The notes beneath the pieces are model-generated. The model saw only the letters and a program-made list of their open reading frames with translations. It was not told the origin of the DNA and did not search any database. This document shows positions 43,701 to 51,213 of a stretch of DNA of 64,000 bases, piece by piece. How positions within the stretch are numbered: the stretch's first letter is position 1; each line of letters starts with the position of its first letter. The translations under genes and the position numbers were made by a program. This DNA comes from Duganella alba (lineage in GTDB: Bacteria > Pseudomonadota > Gammaproteobacteria > Burkholderiales > Burkholderiaceae_D), in assembly GCF_009674495.1 (NCBI RefSeq), contig NZ_WKJN01000027.1, positions 1 to 64,000 on the forward strand, read 5' to 3'.

Positions 43701-44076
43701 GCGTGACCTGTACGCTGAACGCTTCGGCGCGCCGGAACTGGACAAGCTGAAGAAGGCCGCCGAAACCGCCAACGGCGCTGCCGACGCGGGCGCCGCGCAG
43801 AAGAAGCTGCCGGTGCTGCAACGTCTGGGCAAGATGGTGCAGGGCGAGCCGCAGGTGGCGGACGCGACGGCGTTTTATGGCGACCTGCAGGCGCGCCTGG
43901 AGAAGAATCAGCCGCTGGCCAAGGACGCGTTGCCGCAACTGGGCGCGCAACGTGCCGCAGCAATCGTCGCAGTGCTGAAGGAAGCTGGCGCCGCGGCGAC
44001 GGCGGCCGCGCCGGTCGCGGCGGAGAGCGAAGCCGGCAAGCCGGTCGCCGTGAAGCTGGAACTGGCGGCGAAATAA
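40714..44076 (+). CDS. DUF748 domain AsmA-like envelope protein, 1120 residues
   Basis: One N-terminal membrane helix (about 8-28) is followed by a very long periplasmic part built of repeated beta-rich AsmA-like units (for example LTLSDLSLKRGDDAPF, LNELDNDRFAHWKSV, ITGLSSKRDARSQIELDG). Around residue 830-1000 comes the DUF748 core with VSGNMNDPSFSYGAVVWKAIGNIM and PFRALGNLFG. The C-terminal Ala/Lys-rich tail is low in complexity. AsmA/DUF748 proteins are thought to bridge inner and outer membrane and help move phospholipids. The EamA exporter gene follows after 1 bp, so the two share an operon. Confidence 0.9.
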   Translation: MAIRWKRWGIGAASAVGVYALAGAWLLPSVIKSQLPKYAETELERKASIGQLSFNPFTLRLEAQDVRLTEADGAPLFAVGGLAVEMQWRSLFRRAFSFAEIRITQPAVQLAIAKDGKFNIAEFLATLDKHKKDDKDSGMPRLIIEHFALDGGKVAMHDKHAGYDDTFTPITFALNNLSTLPDENGDYTLSADAGLGGKLHWKGVAAVNPISGSGVLTLDKVALPGIATYLKSFSRIVVADGKLSANLPYQFGYKDGKLNANLSGAGLTLSDLSLKRGDDAPFVKLKQLIVGDVGVDLLKQSVLVGSLQLNGGALAVRRDAVGELDVANLMLPTPAAPAAAKPAPAKDGGWKLQFKQIGLDAVAVSYFDQTVSPALKVSTDNAKLKLALQLDGAKLNIADADFSMDNLSLNSGSQAPLKLSRIGFEEATLDLDARKASVGRLYADGGQLDLSRDAKGKFLFLNALPKSGSNAAAPASASTDTPAWSANVKSVELNKFGARFDDASTGIKINLQDFNLKVRDAGTDLKKPLAFEGGVGLREGGQLVAKGKVVPASGAVDTDLKLTKLALAPVQPLLGKYVKLKIADGAINAQGRLRTGAGGSKNDPSLRYDGSFEVAELSLNELDNDRFAHWKSVGADKLVLSLKPDLLDVAELRVVQPNAILMIENDRSFNAQRLLVEQPAAPSAPGAQTAATASEPFPVRVRRVRLQDAKLDFTDLSLRPQFGAKIYELNGVITGLSSKRDARSQIELDGRVDDYGLARVRGQLNPFAPADNTDLNVVFKNIDMVSASPYSMKFAGYKIAEGKISLDLQYKVRNNQLEGNNQVVLDNLTLGERIDSPDALKLPLELALAILKDSNGRIDLGVPVSGNMNDPSFSYGAVVWKAIGNIMTRIVTSPFRALGNLFGVSGDKLEAVEFDAGSDIVLPPEREKLAQVAKILQKKPELKLSVPGLYSEANDGAALRQQALRRAVLAKADIKLAAGEQPGPLDIGQRKVRTALRDLYAERFGAPELDKLKKAAETANGAADAGAAQKKLPVLQRLGKMVQGEPQVADATAFYGDLQARLEKNQPLAKDALPQLGAQRAAAIVAVLKEAGAAATAAAPVAAESEAGKPVAVKLELAAK

Positions 44077-44077
44077 G

Positions 44078-44932
44078 ATGACCGAATCGGATAAGCATCC
44101 CGCCGGCAATCCCCTGTTGGCGGGGCTGGCGCTGCTATGCAGCCAGCTGTCGCTGAACGTCGGGGCGGCGATCGCCAAGCATCTGTTCCCGAGAATCGGC
44201 GTGGAGGGTGTGACGGCGTATCGCGTCGGCATTTCGGCGCTGGTGATGCTGCTGATCTTCCGTCCGTGGCGCACGCCGCTGACCGTCAAGCAGGTGGTCA
44301 ACGTCGCCATCTACGGCTCGGTGATCGGGCTGATGAACCTGATGATTTATCGCGCCTTCAGCCGGATTCCGATGGGTGTGGCGGTGGCGATCGAGGTGGC
44401 GGGGCCACTGACGGTGGCGGTGCTGTCCTCGCATCGTCCGCGCGATCTGGTGGCGGTGGGCCTGGCAGCGGTGGGCTTGTATTTCCTGCTGCCGATTCAT
44501 GGCCACGTCGATCAGCTGGACCCGGTGGGTGTCGCCTATGCGGCAGCGGCGGCGGTGTGCTGGGCCTTGTACATCGTCTACGGCAAGCGCGTGTCGGCCA
44601 TGTCGGGCGGGCAGTCGGTGGCGTGGGGCATGCTGGCGGCGTCGCTGTTCATTGTGCCGATTGGCGTGGCGCATGCCGGCGCGCTGTTGCTGACGCCTTC
44701 GCTTCTGCTGGTTGGTGTGGCGATTGCGTTGATGTCCAGCGCGGTGCCATACACGCTGGAAATGGTGTCGATGCGCACGCTGTCGTCGCGCACCTTCAGC
44801 ATGTTCAGCAGCGCCGCACCGGCGCTCAGTGCGCTGGCCGGCATGGTGGTGCTGGGCGAGCAACTGACACTGACGCAATGGCTGGCCATCGCCGCCATCG
44901 TTACCGCCTCCGCGCTCACATCCTTGCGCTAA
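44078..44932 (+). CDS. EamA/RhtA-type metabolite exporter
   Basis: The 284-residue protein has ten hydrophobic helices in two repeats of five, the EamA (DMT) architecture. Motifs such as AYRVGISALVMLLIFRPWR, IYRAFSRIPMGVAVAIEVAGPL and PYTLEMVSMRTLSSRTFSMFSSAAPA correspond to the inner-membrane threonine/homoserine exporter RhtA and its relatives. Substrate is inferred only by likeness. It starts one base after the DUF748 stop. Confidence 0.87.
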   Translation: MTESDKHPAGNPLLAGLALLCSQLSLNVGAAIAKHLFPRIGVEGVTAYRVGISALVMLLIFRPWRTPLTVKQVVNVAIYGSVIGLMNLMIYRAFSRIPMGVAVAIEVAGPLTVAVLSSHRPRDLVAVGLAAVGLYFLLPIHGHVDQLDPVGVAYAAAAAVCWALYIVYGKRVSAMSGGQSVAWGMLAASLFIVPIGVAHAGALLLTPSLLLVGVAIALMSSAVPYTLEMVSMRTLSSRTFSMFSSAAPALSALAGMVVLGEQLTLTQWLAIAAIVTASALTSLR

Positions 44933-44986
44933 CTCAAACCGGTTCAGCTTGCCTGAGCCGCCGGACGCGGCGTAGGATGAATCGTC

Positions 44987-45271
44987 ATGGATATCGAAGC
45001 CCGCCTTGACAAGCACGACGAAATGTTCGTCAACGTTATCGAACGTTTGTCGAAGATAGAAACGCGGCTGGATCACATTGAGGCCAATATGGTCACCAAG
45101 GCTGATCTGGCAGAGATGAGCGCGACCATCATCAAATGGGTGGTCGGCATGATTTTCGGCTCGGCCGTCGCGGCGATCACTGTCATGACTTTTGTACTGA
45201 ACAACGCCGTACCCAAAGCGCCGCCGGCTCCGCCGACGCCGATTGTCGTCCAGGTTCCCGCCTACAAATAG
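44987..45271 (+). CDS. Small coiled-coil membrane-anchored protein
   Basis: The 94-residue product has a coiled coil (about 1-48, DEMFVNVIERLSKIETRLDHIE), a membrane helix (about 51-70, KWVVGMIFGSAVAAITVMTF) and a proline-rich tail. It has the same design as the protein at 33733-34146. Weak AGGA ribosome site. Function is not recognised; phage-type membrane proteins with this layout exist, but no other phage gene is near. Confidence 0.7.
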   Translation: MDIEARLDKHDEMFVNVIERLSKIETRLDHIEANMVTKADLAEMSATIIKWVVGMIFGSAVAAITVMTFVLNNAVPKAPPAPPTPIVVQVPAYK

Positions 45272-45331
45272 CAGACTTATTGCTTTTGCAACGAGTTCAT
45301 GGCAGCATAAGCGCTTCTTTATGGAGGTGCT

Positions 45332-45649
45332 ATGCAAGTCGCTCGTGCTCAACAACCGATCGCCGCTGCCACCGTCACGCTGGTACTGTGGATGATCAGC
45401 GTGGCGTCGTTCCTGCCGCCGATGTTCAAGTACACCAGCCAGTCACTGCTGCTGATCATCGCCGCCGGCATGGGAATTTTCGTCTGCCTGGTGCTGCATT
45501 TGTTCTTCATCGCCATGGCAGCCAAGCGGCTTGATCGTTCGCCGGTGCTGTGGGTCGTCATCTCGATACTGTTCATGCCGGTGGCGTCCATCATCGGCCT
45601 GATTTTGTTCGAGTGGTTCAGCGAACAGGAAAAACAAGCCGCCGCCTGA
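45332..45649 (+). CDS. Small membrane protein, three predicted helices
   Basis: The 105-residue protein has three hydrophobic segments (about 10-30, 36-60, 72-95) and a charged C-terminus EWFSEQEKQAAA. GGAGG stands 5 nt before the ATG. The family is not recognised. Confidence 0.7.
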   Translation: MQVARAQQPIAAATVTLVLWMISVASFLPPMFKYTSQSLLLIIAAGMGIFVCLVLHLFFIAMAAKRLDRSPVLWVVISILFMPVASIIGLILFEWFSEQEKQAAA

Positions 45650-45680
45650 AGTTGAGGTAAGCCCCTTGCCAGACATGGAC

Positions 45681-45717
45681 GGGATCGTCTAGTATCGATC
45701 CCGATGCATCTGCATCG
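45681..45717 (+). other. Two adjacent hairpins in the leader of the aminotransferase gene
   Basis: GGGATCG/CGATCCC (45681-45687, 45696-45702) and CGATGCA/TGCATCG (45702-45708, 45711-45717) stand side by side 41 bp before the ATG. No T-run follows, so they are not a standard terminator. They may be a leader RNA structure or a protein-binding palindrome. Confidence 0.5.
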
Positions 45718-45757
45718 ACGTCGCTCGGACGGTTCCGGGCGCTTACGTGAGATATCC

Positions 45758-46957
45758 ATGACTGACACCCAAACTCCGCGCAGCTTTGCGCGCATCGATC
45801 GCCTGCCTCCCTACGTTTTCAATGTCACCGCCGAGCTCAAGCTCGCGGCGCGCCGTCGCGGCGAAGACATCATCGATATGTCGATGGGCAATCCGGACGG
45901 CGCCACGCCGCCGCACATCGTCAGCAAGCTGGTCGACACCGTGCAACGGCCCGACACCCACGGCTACTCGGCCTCCAAAGGCATTCCGCGCCTGCGCCGC
46001 GCCATCTCGCGCTGGTACAAGACGCGCTACGACGTCGAGTTCGATCCGGACTCGGAAGCCATCGTCACCATCGGCTCCAAGGAAGGCCTGGCACACCTGA
46101 TGCTGGCCACGCTGGACCAGGGCGATACCGTGCTGGTGCCCAATCCCAGCTACCCGATCCACATCTGGGGCGCGGTGATCGCCGGCGCGAATATCCGCTC
46201 GGTGCGCATGACGCCCGGCGTCGATTTTTTCGACGAGCTGGAACGTGCGGTGCGCGAAAGCTATCCGAAGCCGAAGATGATGATCCTCGGCTTCCCATCG
46301 AACCCCACCGCGCAGTGCGTGGAGCTGGAATTCTTCGAGCGCGTGGTAGCGCTGGCGCGGCAGCACAACATCCTGGTAGTGCACGACCTGGCCTATGCCG
46401 ACATCGTGTTCGACGGCTGGAAAGCGCCGTCCATCATGCAGGTGCCGGGCGCGCGCGACGTCGCGGTGGAGTTCTTCACGCTGTCCAAGAGCTACAACAT
46501 GGCCGGCTGGCGCGTCGGCTTCATGGTCGGCAACAAGGAACTGGTGGCGGCGCTGGCGCGCATCAAGAGCTATCACGACTACGGCAGCTTCACGCCGGTG
46601 CAGGTGGCGGCGATCGCCGCGCTGGAGGGTGACCAGAGCTGCGTCAGCGAGATCTGCGCGCAATACCAGAGCCGGCGCGATGTGCTGCACAAAGGCTTGG
46701 TCGAAGCCGGCTGGCCGGTCGACAAGCCGAAAGCCTCGATGTACATCTGGGCGCGCATTCCGGACGCGTATCGCCATCTGGGGTCGCTGGAATTCGCCAA
46801 GCTGCTGCTGGCCGAGGCCAAGGTCTGCGTCTCGCCGGGCATCGGCTTCGGCGAGTATGGCGACGAGTACGTGCGCTTTGCCCTGATCGAGAACGAAGCC
46901 CGCATCCGCCAGGGTTTGCGTGGCATCAAGGCAATGTTGCGTAAAACTTCGACATAA
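45758..46957 (+). CDS. alaC: Alanine-type aminotransferase (AlaC family)
   Basis: The 399-residue PLP enzyme has DMSMGNPDGATP, ATLDQGDTVLVPNPSYPIH, LGFPSNPTAQCVE, VVHDLAYADI, the PLP lysine in FTLSKSYNMAGWRVGF and a C-terminal carboxylate Arg in YVRFALIEN. The pattern fits the glutamate-pyruvate aminotransferase AlaC, which makes alanine. Start at 45758 opens MTDTQTPRSFARIDRLPPY, the usual family start; an upstream in-frame ATG at 45704 lies inside the leader hairpins. Confidence 0.9.
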   Translation: MTDTQTPRSFARIDRLPPYVFNVTAELKLAARRRGEDIIDMSMGNPDGATPPHIVSKLVDTVQRPDTHGYSASKGIPRLRRAISRWYKTRYDVEFDPDSEAIVTIGSKEGLAHLMLATLDQGDTVLVPNPSYPIHIWGAVIAGANIRSVRMTPGVDFFDELERAVRESYPKPKMMILGFPSNPTAQCVELEFFERVVALARQHNILVVHDLAYADIVFDGWKAPSIMQVPGARDVAVEFFTLSKSYNMAGWRVGFMVGNKELVAALARIKSYHDYGSFTPVQVAAIAALEGDQSCVSEICAQYQSRRDVLHKGLVEAGWPVDKPKASMYIWARIPDAYRHLGSLEFAKLLLAEAKVCVSPGIGFGEYGDEYVRFALIENEARIRQGLRGIKAMLRKTST

Positions 46958-46976
46958 AAATCCGCATCCAGTTTAA

Positions 46977-47005
46977 GCCGCATCAAATCCCGTGTTTGAT
47001 GCGGC
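46977..47005 (+). terminator. Strong hairpin after alaC
   Basis: Eleven bp pair without mismatch, GCCGCATCAAA with TTTGATGCGGC, around a 7-nt loop. The T-run is missing, so ending transcription may need Rho. Confidence 0.5.
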
Positions 47006-47045
47006 GGCTACTGTAGCTCACTGGACCCTCAGAGGAGCTACCGTC

Positions 47046-47573
47046 ATGTCCCACCTTCCCACCGGAGCCAGCGCGCGCCGCCTGGTCGCCGCTGTCCAAA
47101 AACTTGAGCGCAATCTGAATACGGCGGGCCTGCCGCGCTTTGTCGCGCGCCTGCCGGTGTGGTGGCTGAGTTGGCATTACTGTCGCATGCTGGATCAGAA
47201 AATCGCGCGCATCAAACGCATACGCGGCAAGTTCGACCGTTGGGGACCGGCCATCTGCGCAGCGTCGCCGGTGGCGCAGGAAAAGATGGAGATGCTGGAC
47301 CTGGACCGCAGCATGCGCACCGATATTGAATACACCAAGGGCACGATGCTGGAACTGCGCGATTATTGCGAGGACATCGGCCGCATGTTCGACCAGCTGG
47401 GCTATGACTCGGCCGCGCTGAAGCGGCGCCAGACCGCGTTCATGGAAATTCTGGACGCTTCCTGCGCCTCGGCCAGCCGCATGCAGGAAGCGTTGACGCG
47501 CCACGACGACGCGGTGCTGGCGCTGCTGCGGGCCCAGGCGGATGCCGCCACGGCCCATGCAGCAAGGGCTTAG
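47046..47573 (+). CDS. Unknown cytosolic protein, helical
   Basis: The 175-residue protein is predicted mostly helical, with basic stretches (KIARIKRIRGKFDRW) and a cysteine in each half. GAGGAGC lies 7 nt before the ATG at 47046; an in-frame ATG at 46992 overlaps the alaC hairpin. No family recognised. Its stop overlaps the convergent alcohol dehydrogenase stop by 4 bp. Confidence 0.7.
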   Translation: MSHLPTGASARRLVAAVQKLERNLNTAGLPRFVARLPVWWLSWHYCRMLDQKIARIKRIRGKFDRWGPAICAASPVAQEKMEMLDLDRSMRTDIEYTKGTMLELRDYCEDIGRMFDQLGYDSAALKRRQTAFMEILDASCASASRMQEALTRHDDAVLALLRAQADAATAHAARA

Positions 47574-48586
47574 AAGCCTTCCAAAACAATCTTGCCTTTG
47601 GCGCGATTGCTTTCCAGCAGGGCATGCGCGCGCTTCAGGTTCTCGGCGTTGATCTTGCCGAAGCGTTCCGCCAGCGTGGTCTTCACCGCGCCGGTTTCCA
47701 CCAGCGTGGCCACGTCGTTCAGCAGCTGATGCTGTTGCTGCATGTCGTCGGTCTGGAACATCGAGCGCGTGTACATGAATTCCCAGTGCAGCGACACGCT
47801 CTTGCGCTTCAGCGTGCGCACGTCGATGGCGGCCGGGTCGTCGATCAGCGCGACCTTGCCCTGCGGCGCCACCAGCTCGCTGATCGCCGGCCAATGGTGA
47901 TTGGTCTGGTTCAGCGATGCCACGTAGGTCACCGGCGGCAGGCCCAGGCGCGCGATCTCTTCATTCAGCGGCTTGCTGTGGTCGATCACGTGATGCGCCC
48001 CCAGCTGCTTGATCCACTCGCCGGTTTCCGGACGCGAAGCGGTGCCGATGATGGTCAGGCCGGTCAACTGGCGCGCCAGTTGCACCAGAATCGATCCCAC
48101 GCCGCCAGCCGCGCCGATCACCAGCAGCGACTTGCCTTGGGTGGCGCCGGCGTCGCGGCTCACCGCCAGACGGTCGAACAGCAGTTCCCACGCGGTGATG
48201 GTGGTCAGCGGCAGCGCGGCGGCCTGGGCGAAATCCAGGTTTTTCGGCTTGAAGCCAACAATGCGTTCGTCCACCAGGTGCAGTTCGCTGTTGGTGCCGG
48301 CGCGGGTCAGATCGCCCGCATACCAGACTTCATCGCCGACCTTGAACAGGGTGACGTCAGGACCGACCGCTTTCACCACGCCCGCCGCATCCCAGCCGAT
48401 CACCTTGGTCTGGCCGTCGGCCGGCGCCACATTGCGGCGTATCTTGGTGTCCACCGGATTGACGGAAATGGCGCGCACTTCCACCAGCAGGTCGCGGCCG
48501 CTGGCCTGTGGCGCCGGCAGATCAACGTCGATCAGCGATTCGGCATCTTCGATAGGGAGAGACTTACGGTAAGCAATGGCTTTCAT
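47570..48586 (-). CDS. Zinc-type alcohol dehydrogenase-like quinone oxidoreductase
   Basis: The 338-residue protein belongs to the medium-chain dehydrogenase/reductase group of the quinone oxidoreductase branch: GroES-like N-terminal domain (VRAISVNPVDTKIRRN, GWDAAGVVKAVG), then an NAD(P)H Rossmann fold with IGAAGGVGSILVQLARQ. The structural and catalytic zinc cysteines are not present, as usual for this branch. Likely reduces quinones or enals. GGAG lies 7 nt before the ATG at 48586. It is divergent from a LysR-type regulator, which probably controls it through the palindrome at 48605-48622. Confidence 0.9.
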   Translation of the reverse strand: MKAIAYRKSLPIEDAESLIDVDLPAPQASGRDLLVEVRAISVNPVDTKIRRNVAPADGQTKVIGWDAAGVVKAVGPDVTLFKVGDEVWYAGDLTRAGTNSELHLVDERIVGFKPKNLDFAQAAALPLTTITAWELLFDRLAVSRDAGATQGKSLLVIGAAGGVGSILVQLARQLTGLTIIGTASRPETGEWIKQLGAHHVIDHSKPLNEEIARLGLPPVTYVASLNQTNHHWPAISELVAPQGKVALIDDPAAIDVRTLKRKSVSLHWEFMYTRSMFQTDDMQQQHQLLNDVATLVETGAVKTTLAERFGKINAENLKRAHALLESNRAKGKIVLEGF

Positions 48587-48604
48587 GGAATGCTCCGGTG
48601 TGGT

Positions 48605-48622
48605 TATGATGCAGGTATCATA
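48605..48622. promoter_or_regulatory. Candidate LysR operator
   Basis: TATGAT-N6-ATCATA is a perfect 6-bp inverted repeat between the divergent alcohol dehydrogenase gene (19 bp away) and the LysR gene (63 bp away). It contains the T-N11-A pattern expected for LysR proteins. Confidence 0.55.
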
Positions 48623-48684
48623 TTTTGTTTTCAGGCGCGAAAAAAGCGCCCTGGGGCGAAACTCTTTCAAAGGAATGACGAAAA

Positions 48685-49584
48685 TTGCTGCGTTTTGACG
48701 ATCTGAACGTGTTTGTCCGCACTGCCGACCACGGCAGCTTGTCGGCAGCCGCGCGCGAACTGGAGATTTCGCCGGCCCTGGCCAGTTCCGCCGTCAAGCG
48801 GCTGGAAGGCGAACTGAAGCTGCGTCTGTTTGCCCGCACCACGCGCTCGCTGCGCCTGACGGAGGAGGGCGAGCATTATCTGCGTCATGCGCGCGAAGCG
48901 CTGCGCCTGCTGAAGGAGGGGCATGACGCGCTCATCCAGGGTAAGGAAACGCTGGGCGGCACGCTGAAAATCTCCATGCCGTCCGACCTCGGCCGGAATA
49001 TGGTGGTCGGCTGGCTGGACCAGTTCCAGGCGCAGTATCCCAAGGTGGTGCTGCAACTGGGCATCAGCGACCGCGTGTCGGACATGTACCGACAGCCGAT
49101 CGACATCGCCATCCGCTACGGCCCGCAGGAGGATTCCAGCCTGATCGCCCTGCCGCTGGCGCCGGAAAACCGCCGCGTGCTGGTCGCTTCGCCGGAGTAC
49201 ATCAAGCGCCACGGCAAGCTCGCTTCGCTGGACGACCTGGCGCAGCACAACTGCCTGCGCTTCATGCTGGACGACGTGATTCACGACCGCTGGAGTTTCT
49301 ATCGCGACGCCCAGGCGGCGCCGGAGGTGGTGCGCGTCAACGGCAACCGCAGCGCCGATGACGCCGACGTGGTGCGGCGCTGGGCAGTGGCTGGCGTCGG
49401 CATCGCCTACAAATCGCGGCTCGACCTCAGCGACGACATCCGCGCCGGCCGGCTGCAGGTGCTGCTGCCCGACATGCTGGGCGAGCCGACGCCGCTCAAC
49501 ATGCTGTGCATGCACCGCGCACAGATCACGCCCACGGTCCTGCAACTGCGCGACTTCCTGCGCGCGCAGTGCGAGAAAGCTTAA
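48685..49584 (+). CDS. LysR-family transcription regulator
   Basis: The 299-residue protein has the N-terminal winged helix-turn-helix (FDDLNVFVRTADHGSLSAAARELEISPALASSAVKRLEGELKLRLF) and a LysR substrate-binding domain. It starts with TTG at 48685; AAGGA lies about 9 nt upstream, and the nearby ATG at 48675 is in another frame. It is divergent from the alcohol dehydrogenase gene and is its probable regulator. Confidence 0.92.
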   Translation: MLRFDDLNVFVRTADHGSLSAAARELEISPALASSAVKRLEGELKLRLFARTTRSLRLTEEGEHYLRHAREALRLLKEGHDALIQGKETLGGTLKISMPSDLGRNMVVGWLDQFQAQYPKVVLQLGISDRVSDMYRQPIDIAIRYGPQEDSSLIALPLAPENRRVLVASPEYIKRHGKLASLDDLAQHNCLRFMLDDVIHDRWSFYRDAQAAPEVVRVNGNRSADDADVVRRWAVAGVGIAYKSRLDLSDDIRAGRLQVLLPDMLGEPTPLNMLCMHRAQITPTVLQLRDFLRAQCEKA

Positions 49585-49671
49585 GGACACCTGAAATCAG
49601 CCTACGGTGTGGTTGCGCCGCGACAAAATGCGCTTACCATAGCGCTAATAAAAAATGACCGGGAGAGAGAA

Positions 49672-50748
49672 ATGACCGAAAGCCAGCGCGATATCCTCAG
49701 CGCCATCTTTTCCCTGACGCTGATCGTCCTGGCGGCGTTCGTGATGCAGCGCTTCTTCCCGCCGCTGGTGTGGGCCGGTATTTTATGCGTGGCAACCTGG
49801 CCGATGTACTTGCGGCTGCGCGCCCGCATCGGCCACAGCATCCTGTCCGCTGCCTTGCTGACCTTGCTGGTGGCGGCGATCTTCATCGTGCCGGTGTTGC
49901 TGGGGGCGGCGCAGGCCGCGCGGCAGGCGCCGGAACTGGCCAACTACATCGTCAGCGCCAATACCGACGGCGTTCCGGTGCCGGACTTTGTCGCCCACCT
50001 GCCGGTCATCGGCGATTCGATCGCGGAATGGTGGCAGGCGACACTGAGCCAGCCGCACGGTCTGTCGCATTTGTTCTCCGACCGCGAAATCAACGGCTTC
50101 CATTCGGCCAGCGACATCATCAAGGTGGCCGGCGTCGGCTTCATGCACCGGCTGGTGGATTTCGGTCTGGCGTTTTTGTGCCTGTTCTTCTTTTACAAGG
50201 ACGGCGAAGTGCTGAACCGCCAGATCATGAACATCGGCAGCCGCTGGTTCGGCGAGCAGCGCTGGTCGCGGTATTCGGAAAAAATTCCGACCGCGATCCG
50301 CGCCACCGTCAACGGCCTGGTGCTGGTTGGTCTGGCGGAAGGCGTGTTGATCGGCATTGCCTACTGGCTGACCGGGCTGAAGTCCGCCGCGTTATGGGCG
50401 GCCGCGACCGGCATCCTGGCCATCATTCCCTTCGGCGCACCGCTGGCGTTTGTCAGCGCCGCCATTGTGCTGGCCGTCGGCGGCGCCATTCCAGCCGCCA
50501 TTGCGGTGGCGGGGTGGGGCATGGCGGTGCTGTTCGTGGCGGATCACTTTGTACGGCCCGGCATCATCGGCAATGCGACGCAGCTGCCGTTCCTGGCCGT
50601 ACTGTTCGGTATCCTGGGCGGGGTGGAAACCCTGGGCCTGATCGGACTGTTTATCGGTCCGGTGGTGATGGTTCTGTTTGTAACGCTGTGGCATGAAGCC
50701 CAGTCCCATCATGGGGATGTCGGCTCGCCAGTTGCCACACCCAGGTGA
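49672..50748 (+). CDS. AI-2E family (PerM/YdiK-like) membrane permease
   Basis: The 358-residue inner-membrane protein has eight hydrophobic helices in the AI-2E family order: two near the N-terminus, a soluble stretch (about 85-160), then the paired C-terminal helices with the conserved GILAIIPFGAPLAFV and ADHFVRPGIIG. The family exports autoinducer-2 or works as a Na/H antiporter in different members; the substrate is open. GGGAGAGAG lies just before the ATG at 49672; the frame continues upstream to 49609. Confidence 0.9.
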   Translation: MTESQRDILSAIFSLTLIVLAAFVMQRFFPPLVWAGILCVATWPMYLRLRARIGHSILSAALLTLLVAAIFIVPVLLGAAQAARQAPELANYIVSANTDGVPVPDFVAHLPVIGDSIAEWWQATLSQPHGLSHLFSDREINGFHSASDIIKVAGVGFMHRLVDFGLAFLCLFFFYKDGEVLNRQIMNIGSRWFGEQRWSRYSEKIPTAIRATVNGLVLVGLAEGVLIGIAYWLTGLKSAALWAAATGILAIIPFGAPLAFVSAAIVLAVGGAIPAAIAVAGWGMAVLFVADHFVRPGIIGNATQLPFLAVLFGILGGVETLGLIGLFIGPVVMVLFVTLWHEAQSHHGDVGSPVATPR

Positions 50749-50820
50749 GGAGCGCCAACGAGGCTGCGGCATCGGCCGGCCTGTCGTGCGACTGGGTGAG
50801 GCAACTGGCACCGGCAACCA

Positions 50821-51051
50821 TTAATGCGCCTTCGACTTCGACAGGATCAGCAGCCAGCGACGGAACAGCAGCACTTCCAGATGGCCAGCCTGCACGCCGG
50901 TGTCGCATTCCATGATCGGGTTCACCGCGTAGAAGCGCTTGCGGAAGTCACGGCACACCATCATTTCGCGCTTGCCCATACGGACCATGAAGGACGTAGG
51001 GAGGTATTCCAGGCCGAAACGGGAACCATAGCTGCTATTCAGAGTGCTCAT
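50821..51051 (-). CDS. Unknown 76-residue protein behind tandem LexA boxes
   Basis: The protein is basic, with a central FMVRMGKREMMVCRDFRKRFYAVNPIME and a C-terminal LFRRWLLILSKSK. No signal, no clear membrane helix, no family recognised. AAAGGA lies 6 nt before the ATG. The two CTGT-N8-ACAG boxes at 51104-51142 are 53 bp upstream of the start, in the position of a promoter region. If LexA controls it, this would be an SOS-induced small protein, for example a division or polymerase inhibitor; that is inference only. Confidence 0.7.
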   Translation of the reverse strand: MSTLNSSYGSRFGLEYLPTSFMVRMGKREMMVCRDFRKRFYAVNPIMECDTGVQAGHLEVLLFRRWLLILSKSKAH

Positions 51052-51103
51052 GACAATTCCTTTGTTGGAGATGTGTTTAACGAGGAGTTCAGAATAGCAT
51101 AAC

Positions 51104-51142
51104 TACTGTATGAATAAACAGGTACTGTGTAAATAAACAGTA
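51104..51142. promoter_or_regulatory. Two tandem LexA-type SOS boxes
   Basis: Box 1, 51104-51123: TACTGT-N8-ACAGGT. Box 2, 51123-51142: TACTGTGTAAATAAACAGTA. Both contain the CTGT-N8-ACAG core of the E. coli and betaproteobacterial LexA site, and the centres are 19 bp apart. They lie between the divergent 76-residue gene (53 bp to its start) and the PAP2 gene (72 bp to its start). Confidence 0.8.
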
Positions 51143-51213
51143 AATTCGCTATTTCGTAGTTTTTACGCCAACTTCATCGGCGGTCGGGCACGGAGGACCA
51201 AATTTTCAGCAAA

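Noticed and set aside
51202..51213. ATT start for PAP2
   Set aside because: Good GGAGGA spacing, but ATT starts are very rare; kept TTG 51214 and noted the alternative.
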